Part shown: positions 52,631 to 61,326 of the stretch, piece after piece
Layout: each line of letters begins with the position of its first letter
How positions within the stretch are numbered: position 1 is the stretch's first letter
From: Aedoeadaptatus acetigenes
GTDB lineage: Bacteria > Bacillota > Clostridia > Tissierellales > Peptoniphilaceae
Assembly: GCF_025566985.1 (NCBI RefSeq)
Contig: NZ_JAOQJD010000011.1
Span: 13,490-77,489 of the forward strand
Length of the DNA: 64,000 nt
Direction of reading: 5' to 3'
Notes under the pieces: model-generated
What the model saw: the letters and a program-made list of their open reading frames with translations, nothing else
Told to the model about the DNA's origin: nothing
The model's database searches: none
Made by a program: the position numbers and the translations under genes

Positions 52631-53685
52631 CGGTGATCCCTTTCTATTAAGTCGATAAGAGCGTCTAATAGATGCGCTTCGTCAACGGTTTCCACGACTT
52701 CGCCTTTTTTAAAGATGACGCCGCGACCATTTCCGCCGGTGATGCCGTAATCCGCCTCGCGGGCTTCGCCGGGTCCGTTGACGCGACAACCCATAATGGC
52801 GATTTTTCCTTCGAAATTCAAGGCCTTAAAGCGATCTTCCGCATCCTTAACCAAATGAATCAAGTCGATTTCCGTGCGTCCGCAGGTGGGACAGGCGACG
52901 ATGTCGATGCCCTCGCGCCTGAGGCCCAAACTCTTCAGTATGGCCTTGGCACAGTGCACTTCATCGACGGGATCGCCCGTTAAGGAGACCCGCATGGTAT
53001 CGCCAATGCCCTCTTCAAGTAAGGTACCCATGCCCACAGCCGATTTCACGATGCCGTTCATGCCGGCACCGGCCTCGGTAATGCCCAGATGAAGGGGATA
53101 ATCGCTGACGCGGGAAAATTCCCGGTAGCTTTCGATGGATTGACGCACGTCCGAGGATTTTAAAGAGACTTTAATGGCGTCGAAACCGAATTTTTCCAGT
53201 GTGGCGATTTCATCCAGTGCTGATTCCACGATGGACTTGGAGTTCACGCCACGGTATTTCTCGATGAAGGCCGGCTTCACAGAACCCGAGTTGACGCCGA
53301 TGCGGATAGATACGTTCCGCGCCTTTGCCGCATCCGCCACTTCTTTCACCTTCCAGGCCTCGCCGATATTTCCCGGATTAATGCGCAAACCGTGGACGCC
53401 GTGCTCCAATGCGTAAAGGGCCAGGCGATAATCGAATTGAATGTCGGCGATGACCGGAATGGAAATGGCGGGAATGATTTGATCCAAGGCTTCTGCATCC
53501 TCGAGATCATTGACCGCTACGCGGATAATGTCGCAGCCTGCATTTTCCAGTCGATGAATTTGATCGATGGTGGACACCGCATCTTTCGTCTTCGTGTTGG
53601 TCATGGACTGAATGCTAATGGGAGCGCCGCCGCCGATTAATACGTCGCCGACAGCGATTTGTCTCGTGTGTTTAGACAAGTTCAT
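52627..53685 (-). CDS. ispG: 4-hydroxy-3-methylbut-2-en-1-yl diphosphate synthase
   Basis: A 352-aa iron-sulfur enzyme of the MEP pathway. It has an N-terminal TIM barrel and three C-terminal cluster cysteines in VACPTCGRTEIDL and MGCRVNGPGEAREAD. It reduces MEcPP to HMBPP, downstream of IspD and IspF encoded at 5.6-6.8 kb. It lies between rseP and polC, a common arrangement in Clostridia. Confidence 0.96.
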   Translation of the reverse strand: MNLSKHTRQIAVGDVLIGGGAPISIQSMTNTKTKDAVSTIDQIHRLENAGCDIIRVAVNDLEDAEALDQIIPAISIPVIADIQFDYRLALYALEHGVHGLRINPGNIGEAWKVKEVADAAKARNVSIRIGVNSGSVKPAFIEKYRGVNSKSIVESALDEIATLEKFGFDAIKVSLKSSDVRQSIESYREFSRVSDYPLHLGITEAGAGMNGIVKSAVGMGTLLEEGIGDTMRVSLTGDPVDEVHCAKAILKSLGLRREGIDIVACPTCGRTEIDLIHLVKDAEDRFKALNFEGKIAIMGCRVNGPGEAREADYGITGGNGRGVIFKKGEVVETVDEAHLLDALIDLIERDHR

Positions 53686-53693
53686 CGTCCTTT

Positions 53694-54692
53694 CTATTGG
53701 ATGAATCGGGCAATATCGCCGAAAATCGTCACGTAAATCATGAGAGCAAAGAGCAAGACAAAGCTTGCCACGGAAAGCCCCTGTTCGATTCGTTCGTTTA
53801 CCGGTTTGCCCGTGATTCCTTCGATTAGGATAAACACGAGCTTGCCTCCGTCGAGGGCGGGAATGGGCAGCAGGTTCATAAAGCCCAGATTCGCCGAAAT
53901 GTAGGCCGTGATAAACATCAAAGAGCCGAACCCGTACTTTGCCGAGTCGCCGATCACTTTCACCACGCCTACGGGGCCGGACAGATTGTCTACGCCCAGG
54001 TTTCCCGTAAATAATTTCCCTAAGACGTCGAAAATGGTGACGATAACTTTCCCCGTCATCTTGAATCCGTCGCCCATGGCTTTTACCGGATGCTTTTCGC
54101 TGGTGGGTTGTATGCCCACGATGGGGCGACCGTCTTTTTCTACGGGCTTTACGGTAAAATCGAGAATTTTCCCTTCGCGATCAATGCCGATGGTAATGGG
54201 ATTTTTCGAAGACGCCACGGTTTTGGAAAAAGCGTCCCAGTCCTTTATTTCCTTTCCGTCGACGGAGCGAATGGCGTCCCCTTTTTGAATTCCCGCCACG
54301 GCCGCCGGGGAATTCGGAATCACTTCGTCCACGATTTTCGTCGGATAGCCGGTGATTAAGAGAAAAAGAGAAAAGGCCACGATGGCCAGGACAAAATTCA
54401 TGCCAGCGCCGCTGACGATGACCGCTGCCCGCTTCAATAGACTCGCGTTATTGAACGACCGCGGGTCGTCCGATGCCGACTCTTCCCCTTCCATGGCCAC
54501 ATAGCCGCCGATGGGCAACGCCCGAAGGCTGTATTGGGTTTCTTCCGTTTGTTTTTTATAGATTAAAGGGCCCATGCCGATGGCGTACTCATTCACGCGA
54601 ATACCGACGGCCTTTGCCACAGCAAAATGGCCGAATTCGTGTATGGCGATAATTAGTATAAAGACAAAAAGTGAACCGAAAAGGGTCGTCAT
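53694..54692 (-). CDS. rseP: site-2 membrane metalloprotease RseP/RasP
   Basis: A 332-aa intramembrane zinc protease. HEFGH is in the first membrane helix (IIAIHEFGHFAVAKA), a PDZ domain is in the middle (NSPAAVAGIQKGDAIRSVDGKEI), and the second active-site motif is LLPIPALDGGKL. It cleaves regulated membrane proteins such as anti-sigma factors. It is 8 nt from ispG and 8 nt from cdsA. Confidence 0.95.
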   Translation of the reverse strand: MTTLFGSLFVFILIIAIHEFGHFAVAKAVGIRVNEYAIGMGPLIYKKQTEETQYSLRALPIGGYVAMEGEESASDDPRSFNNASLLKRAAVIVSGAGMNFVLAIVAFSLFLLITGYPTKIVDEVIPNSPAAVAGIQKGDAIRSVDGKEIKDWDAFSKTVASSKNPITIGIDREGKILDFTVKPVEKDGRPIVGIQPTSEKHPVKAMGDGFKMTGKVIVTIFDVLGKLFTGNLGVDNLSGPVGVVKVIGDSAKYGFGSLMFITAYISANLGFMNLLPIPALDGGKLVFILIEGITGKPVNERIEQGLSVASFVLLFALMIYVTIFGDIARFIQ

Positions 54693-54700
54693 ATAACCTC

Positions 54701-55471
54701 CTAAAGTGAAAAGCGGAACAGAATATAGACCATGGGTATGATTAAGAGCATGCTGTCGAAGCGGTCCATGAATCCGCCGTGGCCCGGTAAAAAGTGGCCG
54801 AAGTCCTTAATCCCCATGGCGCGTTTAATTTTCGATGCAAACAGATCCCCCAGCTGCGCCGTAACGGAGGCGAGGCCGATAAAGAGCACGTGGATCAGCG
54901 TAATGTGAATGTCGAAAATCATGCAGTAGATCAAACCGCATAGCATGGTACCCGCGACGCCGCCCAACGCGCCCTCCACGGTTTTGTTCGGGCTGATGGT
55001 GGGACACAGCTTGTGTTTTCCGAAAGCCATTCCCGTCAAATAGGCGAAAGTATCCGTGGCAATGGATATGACGAATACCAGATAAAGGTAACGCGTCTTG
55101 TCCAAAGCCATGATGGGGAACAAAAAGGTGGGCACATAGATCAGTATGAGGGCAGAGATACCCATATCTTCGATCGTAAAATCATCCTCTTTTAAATAAT
55201 ACAGTATGAGGAAAAACAAAGGGATGGTAAATGCCACAAACCACGGCCAGCCTCGCTCGTACACCACAAAGTGAAAGGCACAGGCAAGGAGAATGTAGTG
55301 CTCGGGAATGTTATTGCCCTTGTGTTTAAAGGCGGAAATCAGTTCGTGACACAGAGCCAGGGAAAAGAAGAGAACGGCACATTGCAACACCATTCCGCCG
55401 AAATAGAGAATCGCCACTAAAAGAGCGATGAGAACCAAGGCCGTCGTCGTTCGTTTTAACAGATTACTCAA
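54701..55471 (-). CDS. cdsA: phosphatidate cytidylyltransferase
   Basis: A 256-aa membrane enzyme with about seven helices. The C-terminal signature is SVTAQLGDLFASKIKRAMGIKDFGHFLPGHGGFMDRFDSMLLI. It makes CDP-diacylglycerol, the precursor used by PgsA (encoded at 33.5 kb). It is adjacent to uppS without a gap. Confidence 0.95.
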   Translation of the reverse strand: MSNLLKRTTTALVLIALLVAILYFGGMVLQCAVLFFSLALCHELISAFKHKGNNIPEHYILLACAFHFVVYERGWPWFVAFTIPLFFLILYYLKEDDFTIEDMGISALILIYVPTFLFPIMALDKTRYLYLVFVISIATDTFAYLTGMAFGKHKLCPTISPNKTVEGALGGVAGTMLCGLIYCMIFDIHITLIHVLFIGLASVTAQLGDLFASKIKRAMGIKDFGHFLPGHGGFMDRFDSMLLIIPMVYILFRFSL

Positions 55472-56185
55472 TTATACGCCTCCAAATCGCCTGTCCCTCG
55501 TTTGATAATCGTCTATGGCTTTCTTTAATGTGTCTTCCGTAAAGTCCGGCCAAAGAATATCCGAGAACCAAAATTCCGCATAGGCCAATTGCCAGAGCAT
55601 AAAATTGCTGACCCGCAGCTCGCCGCTCGGACGGATCAACAGATCCAGGGGCGGCTGGTTTTTCGTATAAAGCTCCCTTTCGAAAGCTTCTTTATCGATG
55701 GCATCGACGGAAATCTCGCCGTTCACGGCTTTTTGCGCCAGCGATTTTGCCGCACGTAGGATTTCATCCTGCCCCCCGTAGTTCAAGCCGATATTTAAGA
55801 TGAGATCCACGTTGGATTCGGTGCGCTCGACGGCGCCTAAGACCATCTTTCGGGTCTTTTCGCCTAATGCGGACAGGTCGCCCATAATGTTCAGCTTCAC
55901 GCCGTTTTCGTCCAATTCGTCAATGTATTGATCGATAAATGTGCGCAAGAGAAACATAAGGTTTGACACTTCCTGCTCCGGGCGCTTCCAATTTTCCGTG
56001 GAAAAGGCGTAGAGAGACAGATAGGGGATATTCAATTTGTAGCAGGCCCTTACGATTTCCAAAACCCGCTTCACGCCCTCTTTGTGGCCGTAAGTGCGCG
56101 GCATATTGCGCGCCTTTGCCCAGCGGCCGTTGCCGTCCATGATAATGCCCAGGTGTTTGGGCATGGCTTTTTTTTCAGAATCCAT
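55472..56185 (-). CDS. uppS: isoprenyl transferase (undecaprenyl diphosphate synthase)
   Basis: A 237-aa cis-prenyltransferase. LGIIMDGNGRWAKARNMPRTYGHKEG holds the catalytic Asp and pyrophosphate-binding residues. YAFSTENWKRP and RPSGELRVSNFMLWQLAYAEFWF complete the signature. It makes the C55 carrier for wall synthesis from MEP-derived IPP. It precedes cdsA as in most bacteria. Confidence 0.96.
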   Translation of the reverse strand: MDSEKKAMPKHLGIIMDGNGRWAKARNMPRTYGHKEGVKRVLEIVRACYKLNIPYLSLYAFSTENWKRPEQEVSNLMFLLRTFIDQYIDELDENGVKLNIMGDLSALGEKTRKMVLGAVERTESNVDLILNIGLNYGGQDEILRAAKSLAQKAVNGEISVDAIDKEAFERELYTKNQPPLDLLIRPSGELRVSNFMLWQLAYAEFWFSDILWPDFTEDTLKKAIDDYQTRDRRFGGV

Positions 56186-56195
56186 GATTTCTCCT

Positions 56196-56222
56196 AAAAA
56201 GAAAGAACCCCCTTAGGGGGCC
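56196..56222 (-). terminator. terminator of frr
   Basis: On the minus strand CCCCC and GGGGG pair around TAA and are followed by TTCTTTCTTTTT. It lies between frr and uppS, so it may act as a partial terminator in the operon. Confidence 0.75.
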
Positions 56223-56236
56223 CTATTCAGTTGTAT

Positions 56237-56797
56237 TTAAATTTCAAGCAATTCGTCTTCCTTTGCCTTCGCAATGGCGTCGATGTTTTTAACGGCGGCG
56301 TCGATGATCTTCTGAATTTCTTCTTCGTAATCTTTTTGATCATCTTCGGAAATTTCCTTGTTCTTTTCCGCTTTTTTAATCAAGTCGATGGCGTCGCGAC
56401 GAACGTTTCTGATGGCAACTTTCGATTGTTCGGCATCTTTTCCTACGACTTTGATCATTTCCTTGCGTCGTTCTTCCGTCAACGCGGGAATCGCCAAGCG
56501 AATCAATTTGCCGTCGTTGGATGGATTCAGGCCCAGATCCGATTTTAAAATTTCTTTTTCAATGGCGGGGATCAAGGATGCGTCCCAGGGTTGAATGGTC
56601 AACAGACGCGCTTCCGGTGCCGTAATGCCGGCAACTTGATTTAACGGCGTTTGTTGGCCGTAGGCTTCCACGGTAATCCGGTCCAAGAGGGACGGATTGG
56701 CGCGGCCGGCGCGAATGGATGCCAATTCTTCCTTTAAGCGATCGGCAGTCTTTTCCGTTTTGGTTTGAACTTCTTTTTTGACTTCGCTAAAATCCAT
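56237..56797 (-). CDS. frr: ribosome recycling factor
   Basis: A 186-aa RRF with the family regions ELASIRAGRANPSLLDRITVEAYGQQTPLNQVA and the three-helix-bundle C-terminus IRNVRRDAIDLIKKAEKNKEISEDD. It separates ribosomal subunits after termination. It lies in the standard order rpsB-tsf-pyrH-frr. Confidence 0.97.
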   Translation of the reverse strand: MDFSEVKKEVQTKTEKTADRLKEELASIRAGRANPSLLDRITVEAYGQQTPLNQVAGITAPEARLLTIQPWDASLIPAIEKEILKSDLGLNPSNDGKLIRLAIPALTEERRKEMIKVVGKDAEQSKVAIRNVRRDAIDLIKKAEKNKEISEDDQKDYEEEIQKIIDAAVKNIDAIAKAKEDELLEI

Positions 56798-56809
56798 ACA
56801 AAATCCTCC

Positions 56810-57517
56810 TTATTCAACACGGGTCCCCAGTTCCTTGCCCATGGCCGCGTCGAAAAGATTGCTCGATTCGTCGATGCCGAAGACAAGTAGGGGGATTTCA
56901 TTATCCATGCATAGAGAAGTGGCTGTCGAATCCATGATTTTTAAATTCTTGCTGAGAATATCGAAATAAGACAAATTGTCGAATTTCACTGCGTCGTCGT
57001 AGACATTGGGATCGGAATCGTAAATGCCGTCGACGCCTTTTTTCGCCAGCAGAATGACTTCCGCGTCGATTTCCGCCGCGCGAAGGGCTGCCGTGGTGTC
57101 CGTGGAAAAATAGGGATTGCCGATGCCTCCGGAGAAAATGACCACGCGGCCTTTTTCCAGGTGGCGAATGGCCCGGCGACGAATGTAGGGCTCGGCCACT
57201 TGTTTCATTTCGATGGCCGTCATGACCCGCGTCACAACCTCCATTTGCTCCAGGGCATCTTGAAGCGCCAGGGCGTTCATGACCGTGCCGAGCATTCCCA
57301 TGTAGTCGGATGTGGCTCGGTCCATTTCCTTGCTGTCCCGGCCACGCCAGAAATTGCCGCCGCCGACGACGATGCAGGTTTCCACACCAGCCTCGGAGAT
57401 GCGCTTGATCTCACGAGCGAAGAGCCTGACCACAGAAGAATCGATGCCGATTCCTTTTTCTCCCGCCATGGCTTCCCCGCTGAGTTTTAAGACGATCCTC
57501 TTGTATTTAGGTTCCAT
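56810..57517 (-). CDS. pyrH: uridylate kinase
   Basis: A 235-aa amino-acid-kinase-fold enzyme with RIVLKLSGEAMAG at the start, VVGGGNFWRGR and SGGIGNPYFSTDTTAALRA. It phosphorylates UMP to UDP. It is conserved between tsf and frr. Confidence 0.97.
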   Translation of the reverse strand: MEPKYKRIVLKLSGEAMAGEKGIGIDSSVVRLFAREIKRISEAGVETCIVVGGGNFWRGRDSKEMDRATSDYMGMLGTVMNALALQDALEQMEVVTRVMTAIEMKQVAEPYIRRRAIRHLEKGRVVIFSGGIGNPYFSTDTTAALRAAEIDAEVILLAKKGVDGIYDSDPNVYDDAVKFDNLSYFDILSKNLKIMDSTATSLCMDNEIPLLVFGIDESSNLFDAAMGKELGTRVE

Positions 57518-57530
57518 GGTCCGGGTCCGC

Positions 57531-58175
57531 TTATTTCATTTGTTTTGCAACTTCTTCGGCGAAGTCTTCGGAGCGTTTTTCCATGCCTTCACCGACTTCA
57601 TAGCGGCAGAAGCGACGGATGCTGATCTTTTCGCCGATTTTTGCGATAAGTTCGGTTAATAATTCGTTTACGGTCTTGTCGCCGTCTTTAATGAAGGGTT
57701 GATCCAAAAGGACGATTTCTTTGTAGAATTTTTCCAAACGGCCTTCGACCATTTTTTCTACAATGTGTTCCGGTTTGCCTTCATTTAACGCTTGTTCCTT
57801 TAAGACGGAACGTTCGTGATCCAATTCGTCTTGGGGAACTTCGTCGCGGGTAACGTATTTCGGGTTGACGGCAGCCACTTGCATGGCCATGTCGCGAACA
57901 AATTCTCTGAAGTCTTCGTTTTTGGCGACAAAGTCGGTTTCGGTGTTGACTTCGATCAAAACGCCGATGCGGTTGTTGTGGATGTAGCTTTCTACAATCC
58001 CTTCCGCTGCGATGCGATCGCTCTTCTTAGCGACCTTGCTGAGGCCTTGTTCTCTGAGGATGTCGGCGGCGCGATCAATGTCGCCGTTGGATTCCTTTAA
58101 GGCCTTCTTGCAGTCCATCATGCCTGCGCCGGATTTGTCTCTTAATTCTTTTACCATTTTTGCAGAAATTTCCAT
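57531..58175 (-). CDS. tsf: translation elongation factor Ts
   Basis: A 214-aa EF-Ts starting MEISAKMVKELRDKSGAGMMDCKKALKES, the N-terminal UBA-like region that contacts EF-Tu. ATG 58175 has GGGGAC about 6 nt upstream; the longer reading from 58211 begins in the hairpin region and is rejected. At 214 aa it is on the short side for the family. Confidence 0.96.
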   Translation of the reverse strand: MEISAKMVKELRDKSGAGMMDCKKALKESNGDIDRAADILREQGLSKVAKKSDRIAAEGIVESYIHNNRIGVLIEVNTETDFVAKNEDFREFVRDMAMQVAAVNPKYVTRDEVPQDELDHERSVLKEQALNEGKPEHIVEKMVEGRLEKFYKEIVLLDQPFIKDGDKTVNELLTELIAKIGEKISIRRFCRYEVGEGMEKRSEDFAEEVAKQMK

Positions 58176-58210
58176 TTTAAGTCCCCTTTCAGATACGAGT
58201 TGCACTCTCA

Positions 58211-58245
58211 AAAAAATAAGAGTTCCATTGGCCAGAACTCTTATA
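58211..58245 (-). terminator. terminator/attenuator between rpsB and tsf
   Basis: On the minus strand a 10-bp perfect stem ATAAGAGTTC/GAACTCTTAT (58244-58235 with 58225-58216) is followed by six Ts. It likely lowers tsf transcription relative to rpsB. Confidence 0.85.
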
Positions 58246-58252
58246 ATTTGCC

Positions 58253-59035
58253 TTATTCTTGTTCTTTTGTATCAGCCGCACTATCCGTGATTTGATTTTC
58301 AGTTTCTTCAGATGCTTCAGGTGCTTCAGCTTCTTCTTCAGCGTGATCTTGTGCCCCTTGTTTTCCTTCGAGAACGGCGTTAGCCATGGTTTCCGTAATT
58401 AATTTTACGGCACGAATGGCGTCGTCATTGCCGGGGATGGGGTAATCCAATTCATCGGGATCGCAGTTAGTATCGAGAATACCGACGATGGGAATACCGA
58501 GCTTTTGCGCTTCTTTAACGGCGATATTTTCTTTCTTCGGATCGACGACGTACATGACATCGGGCAGACCGTTCATGTCTTTAATGCCGCCTAAGAATTT
58601 TTCAAGACGTTCTCTTTCGTGACGAAGGCCGATAACTTCCTTCTTGGGAAGAACGTCGAAGCGACCGTCTGTTTCCATTTCTTCCAAATCTTTCAGACGA
58701 GCGATTCTCTTCTTTATGGTTTGATAGTTGGTGAGAAGACCGCCTAACCAACGTTGGTTAATGTAGAATTCTCCGCAACGCTTAGCTTCTTTTTCGATGG
58801 CATCTTGCGCTTGCTTTTTGGTACCGACAAATAAAACTTGTCCGCCGTTTTGAGCGGTTTCGCGAACGAAATCGTAGGCTTCTTCGATTTTGCCGACGGT
58901 TTTTTGTAAGTCGATAATGTAAATACCGTTGCGTTCGGTGAAGATGTATTTCTTCATCTTCGGGTTCCATCTTCTGGTTTGGTGACCAAAGTGTACGCCG
59001 GCTTCAAGCAGGCTCTTCATAGATACTACAGACAT
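58253..59035 (-). CDS. rpsB: 30S ribosomal protein S2
   Basis: A 260-aa S2 with MKSLLEAGVHFGHQTRRWNPKM, NQRWLGGLLTNYQTI and LPDVMYVVDPKKE. The start is ATG 59035, with GGAGGTAAT upstream; the reading from 59077 extends into the leader. An acidic tail (EEEAEAPEASEETE) follows the S2 domain. It is transcribed from a strong promoter about 100 nt upstream. Confidence 0.96.
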   Translation of the reverse strand: MSVVSMKSLLEAGVHFGHQTRRWNPKMKKYIFTERNGIYIIDLQKTVGKIEEAYDFVRETAQNGGQVLFVGTKKQAQDAIEKEAKRCGEFYINQRWLGGLLTNYQTIKKRIARLKDLEEMETDGRFDVLPKKEVIGLRHERERLEKFLGGIKDMNGLPDVMYVVDPKKENIAVKEAQKLGIPIVGILDTNCDPDELDYPIPGNDDAIRAVKLITETMANAVLEGKQGAQDHAEEEAEAPEASEETENQITDSAADTKEQE

Positions 59036-59133
59036 ATTACCTCCAAATGTTTTTTCCTCCACAGCCCGTATGAACAAAGCGACCCTCAGGCAACGGCCAG
59101 GTTCTGAGGCTGTGTGCGTATTTGTACCGATAT

Positions 59134-59162
59134 ATTATAACACGCGCGCCCTACCCTTGCAA
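59134..59162 (-). promoter_or_regulatory. promoter of rpsB-tsf-pyrH-frr...
   Basis: On the minus strand TTGCAA (59162-59157), 17-bp spacer, TATAAT (59139-59134) with TGT extended -10. It is followed by an about 95-nt leader that may carry S2 autoregulatory structure; I cannot identify one with confidence. Confidence 0.8.
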
Positions 59163-59190
59163 GAATCCTTTCTCTTTTTTCGGCGCCGGA

Positions 59191-59202
59191 TTGTGGTATA
59201 CT
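59191..59202 (+). promoter_or_regulatory. promoter of the aminopeptidase gene
   Basis: TATACT (59197-59202) with TGG directly upstream, an extended -10 element, and no good -35. An AAAGGAGGAAC ribosome site follows close to the start. Confidence 0.55.
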
Positions 59203-59221
59203 TTCAGAAAAAGGAGGAACT

Positions 59222-60451
59222 ATGAATTTCAACGAACAATTAAATGCATATGCTGAATTACTGATAAACACGGGCCTTTCTCTTGAAAAAGGACAGGACC
59301 TTGTGATCCAAAGTCCCATCGAAGGAAGGGACTTGGTCGTCGCCTGCGCCGAAGCGGCTTACGCCCAGGGCGCCGCCGACGTGCGCGTCATTTGGTCCGA
59401 CGATGCCCTTACCCTTTTAAAATACGAACATGCATCGGAAGAGGTGCTTAACACGGTTCACGATTTCGATACGGAATTGTATCGCCACTACATTGAAAAC
59501 GGCGCCGCCTTTTTATCCTTTACGGGATCGGATCCGGATTTGTTAAAGCAAATCGATGCCCACAAGCTTCAGGAAGCGTCCATGAGCCGTTCCAAGGCCA
59601 TGCGCTTTTACTCCGAGGCCATCATGAAGGACGAAAATCCCTGGACCGTCGCAGGCATCGCTACGGAGGCCTGGGCGAAGAAAGTCTATCCCGAAGATGA
59701 CACAGACGTTGCCGTTAAAAAGTTGTGGCAGGCGATTTTCGATATGTGCCGCGTCTCTGAAAGCACCATCGCCGATTGGAAAAAGCACACGACGACGGTG
59801 GACGGACAGGCGAAGAAGCTGACGGAAGCCGCATACAAATCCCTTCACTACAAAAACAGTTTGGGAACGGATCTGACCATTACGCTTCCCGAGGGCCACA
59901 TTTGGGCCGGCGGCGGCTCCACTTTGCCCGATGGCCGCTACTTCGTGGCAAATATCCCGACGGAAGAAGTCTTTACCCTTCCCCACCGCGCCGGGGTCGA
60001 CGGCGTCGTTCACGCCTCCATGCCTCTCGCCTACAACGGCAATGTCATCGACAACTTTTGGCTTCGTTTTAAGGACGGGAAGGTCGTCGATTTCGACGCC
60101 GAAAAGGGAAAAGATGTTCTCGCCCGTTTGCTCGACACCGACGAGGGCGCCGGACGCTTGGGCGAGGTAGCTCTCGTTCCCTACGATTCGCCGATTTCCA
60201 ATCGCAATCAACTTTTTTATAACACCCTTTATGACGAAAACGCCTCTTGCCATTTGGCTCTCGGCAAGGCCTATCCCACCAATCTTAATGGCGGCAGCGA
60301 TTTAAATGAGGATGCGCTTTTAGAACGAGGCGCAAACAACAGCTTGATCCACGTGGACTTTATGGTGGGCACAGCGGATCTTTCCATTACGGCGACCACG
60401 GCAGATGGCGACGAAGTGCCGATTTTTGTAAACGGAAATTGGGCAGAATAA
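59222..60451 (+). CDS. M29-family aminopeptidase (AmpS/PepS type)
   Basis: A 409-aa thermophilic-type metalloaminopeptidase. The N-terminal domain contains DLVIQSPIEGRDLVVACAEAAYAQGAADVRV. Metal-site motifs in the C-terminal half include NIPTEEVFTLPHRAGVDGVV and an HxD-containing region (SLIHVDFMVGTADLSI). It releases N-terminal residues from peptides, fitting amino-acid fermentation. It is monocistronic between the rpsB promoter region and a double terminator. Confidence 0.93.
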   Translation: MNFNEQLNAYAELLINTGLSLEKGQDLVIQSPIEGRDLVVACAEAAYAQGAADVRVIWSDDALTLLKYEHASEEVLNTVHDFDTELYRHYIENGAAFLSFTGSDPDLLKQIDAHKLQEASMSRSKAMRFYSEAIMKDENPWTVAGIATEAWAKKVYPEDDTDVAVKKLWQAIFDMCRVSESTIADWKKHTTTVDGQAKKLTEAAYKSLHYKNSLGTDLTITLPEGHIWAGGGSTLPDGRYFVANIPTEEVFTLPHRAGVDGVVHASMPLAYNGNVIDNFWLRFKDGKVVDFDAEKGKDVLARLLDTDEGAGRLGEVALVPYDSPISNRNQLFYNTLYDENASCHLALGKAYPTNLNGGSDLNEDALLERGANNSLIHVDFMVGTADLSITATTADGDEVPIFVNGNWAE

Positions 60452-60473
60452 AAGGACATCAAACGGTGCCCGA

Positions 60474-60506
60474 AAAGAAACCCCCCGCTTAACCGGGGGT
60501 TTTCTA
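60474..60506 (+). terminator. terminator of the aminopeptidase gene
   Basis: AAACCCCC pairs with GGGGGTTT around CGCTTAACC-type loop sequence, followed by TTCT. A second hairpin follows within 10 nt. Confidence 0.8.
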
Positions 60507-60510
60507 ATGC

Positions 60511-60544
60511 AAAAAAAGCTTCCGAAAAATCGGAAGCTTTTTTC
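60511..60544. terminator. bidirectional terminator (aminopeptidase / rpmF)
   Basis: AAAAAAGCTTCCGA and TCGGAAGCTTTTTT pair perfectly over a 4-nt loop with A/T tails on both sides. It serves both the aminopeptidase gene and rpmF, whose stop is directly adjacent. Confidence 0.92.
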
Positions 60545-60733
60545 TTATACTTCTTCAGAAGTTGCGATAACTTCTTTGCCATCGTAGTAGCCGCAGCTCG
60601 GGCAAATACGGTGGGGTAACTTCGCTTCGTGGCAATTGGGGCACTCAGCGACAGTCGTTTTATTCAGACGATAAGAAGATGCACGTCTCTTGTTTTTACG
60701 TTGTTTCGAAGTTTTACTCTTAGGTACTGCCAT
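60545..60733 (-). CDS. rpmF: 50S ribosomal protein L32
   Basis: A 62-aa L32 with the N-terminal MAVPKSKTSKQRKNKRRAS and zinc-binding CPNC...CPSC. The C+ zinc form matches that of L31 in this genome. It follows the yceD gene by about 20 nt. Confidence 0.97.
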   Translation of the reverse strand: MAVPKSKTSKQRKNKRRASSYRLNKTTVAECPNCHEAKLPHRICPSCGYYDGKEVIATSEEV

Positions 60734-60752
60734 GTCTACACCTCCCTATCTC

Positions 60753-61262
60753 TTATGCTTTTTCATCAAATAGATTTTTTAAGGATTCAAAGGGGCTGAT
60801 GCCTTCCGATTCACAATGGTGATCGGGATGTTCGTTTAAATCCTCACCACAGACCGGGCAAAGTCCCTTGCAATCATCATCACACAAAACTTTGATCGGT
60901 ACGGATGTTATCACTTGCGAGAATACTATTTCCGCCAACGGAAATTCATCCAAAGCTTCGACGAGAAGCACGTTCGCTTCGTCGTCCTCTTCCTCATCGG
61001 TGGTTACGACCACGTGAGATTCGCTGTCGATGGTTTCTTCCACCATCTTCAAGCAGCGATCACACGGGGTTTTGATGTCGTAGGTCACATGAACGTCGAC
61101 TTCTAAGTCCCCATCAACTTTATAGATGTCCATATCGTAGTCAACGGGATCGAGAAGATCGAGACCTTCTAAATCCAAGGGACTGTCTTCTTTCATCAGC
61201 TGACCCTCGACGTGTTTGTGGATGTCACTTCCCTGTAAAAAATCAGAAAATTCTCTACGCAA
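60753..61262 (-). CDS. yceD: DUF177 protein (YceD family)
   Basis: About 169 aa with CDRCLK in the middle and a C-terminal CPVCGEDLNEHPDHHC cluster, with many acidic residues. Related YceD proteins lie upstream of rpmF across bacteria and are linked to 23S rRNA/ribosome assembly, but the exact activity is uncertain. I prefer TTG 61262 (MRREFSDF) over GTG 61271, because that GTG is part of the AGAGGTGAT ribosome site. Confidence 0.88.
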   Translation of the reverse strand: MRREFSDFLQGSDIHKHVEGQLMKEDSPLDLEGLDLLDPVDYDMDIYKVDGDLEVDVHVTYDIKTPCDRCLKMVEETIDSESHVVVTTDEEEDDEANVLLVEALDEFPLAEIVFSQVITSVPIKVLCDDDCKGLCPVCGEDLNEHPDHHCESEGISPFESLKNLFDEKA

Positions 61263-61291
61263 AGGTATCACCTCTAAAACTGCTGCAAGCT

Positions 61292-61321
61292 ATTATATGA
61301 TAAGAAACGGCCTCTTGTCAA
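61292..61321 (-). promoter_or_regulatory. promoter of yceD-rpmF
   Basis: On the minus strand a perfect TTGACA (61321-61316), 18-bp spacer and a perfect TATAAT (61297-61292). Confidence 0.85.
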
Positions 61322-61326
61322 GGAAT

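Noticed and set aside
54454..54474. GC-rich palindrome-like stretch within rseP
   Set aside because: Inside a conserved coding region and explained by codon content.
59040..59133. Possible S2 leader motif upstream of rpsB
   Set aside because: The leader is long enough, but I could not match it to the known structure by eye.
59543..60253. 236-aa minus-strand ORF opposite the M29 aminopeptidase
   Set aside because: Antisense shadow without domain or ribosome site.
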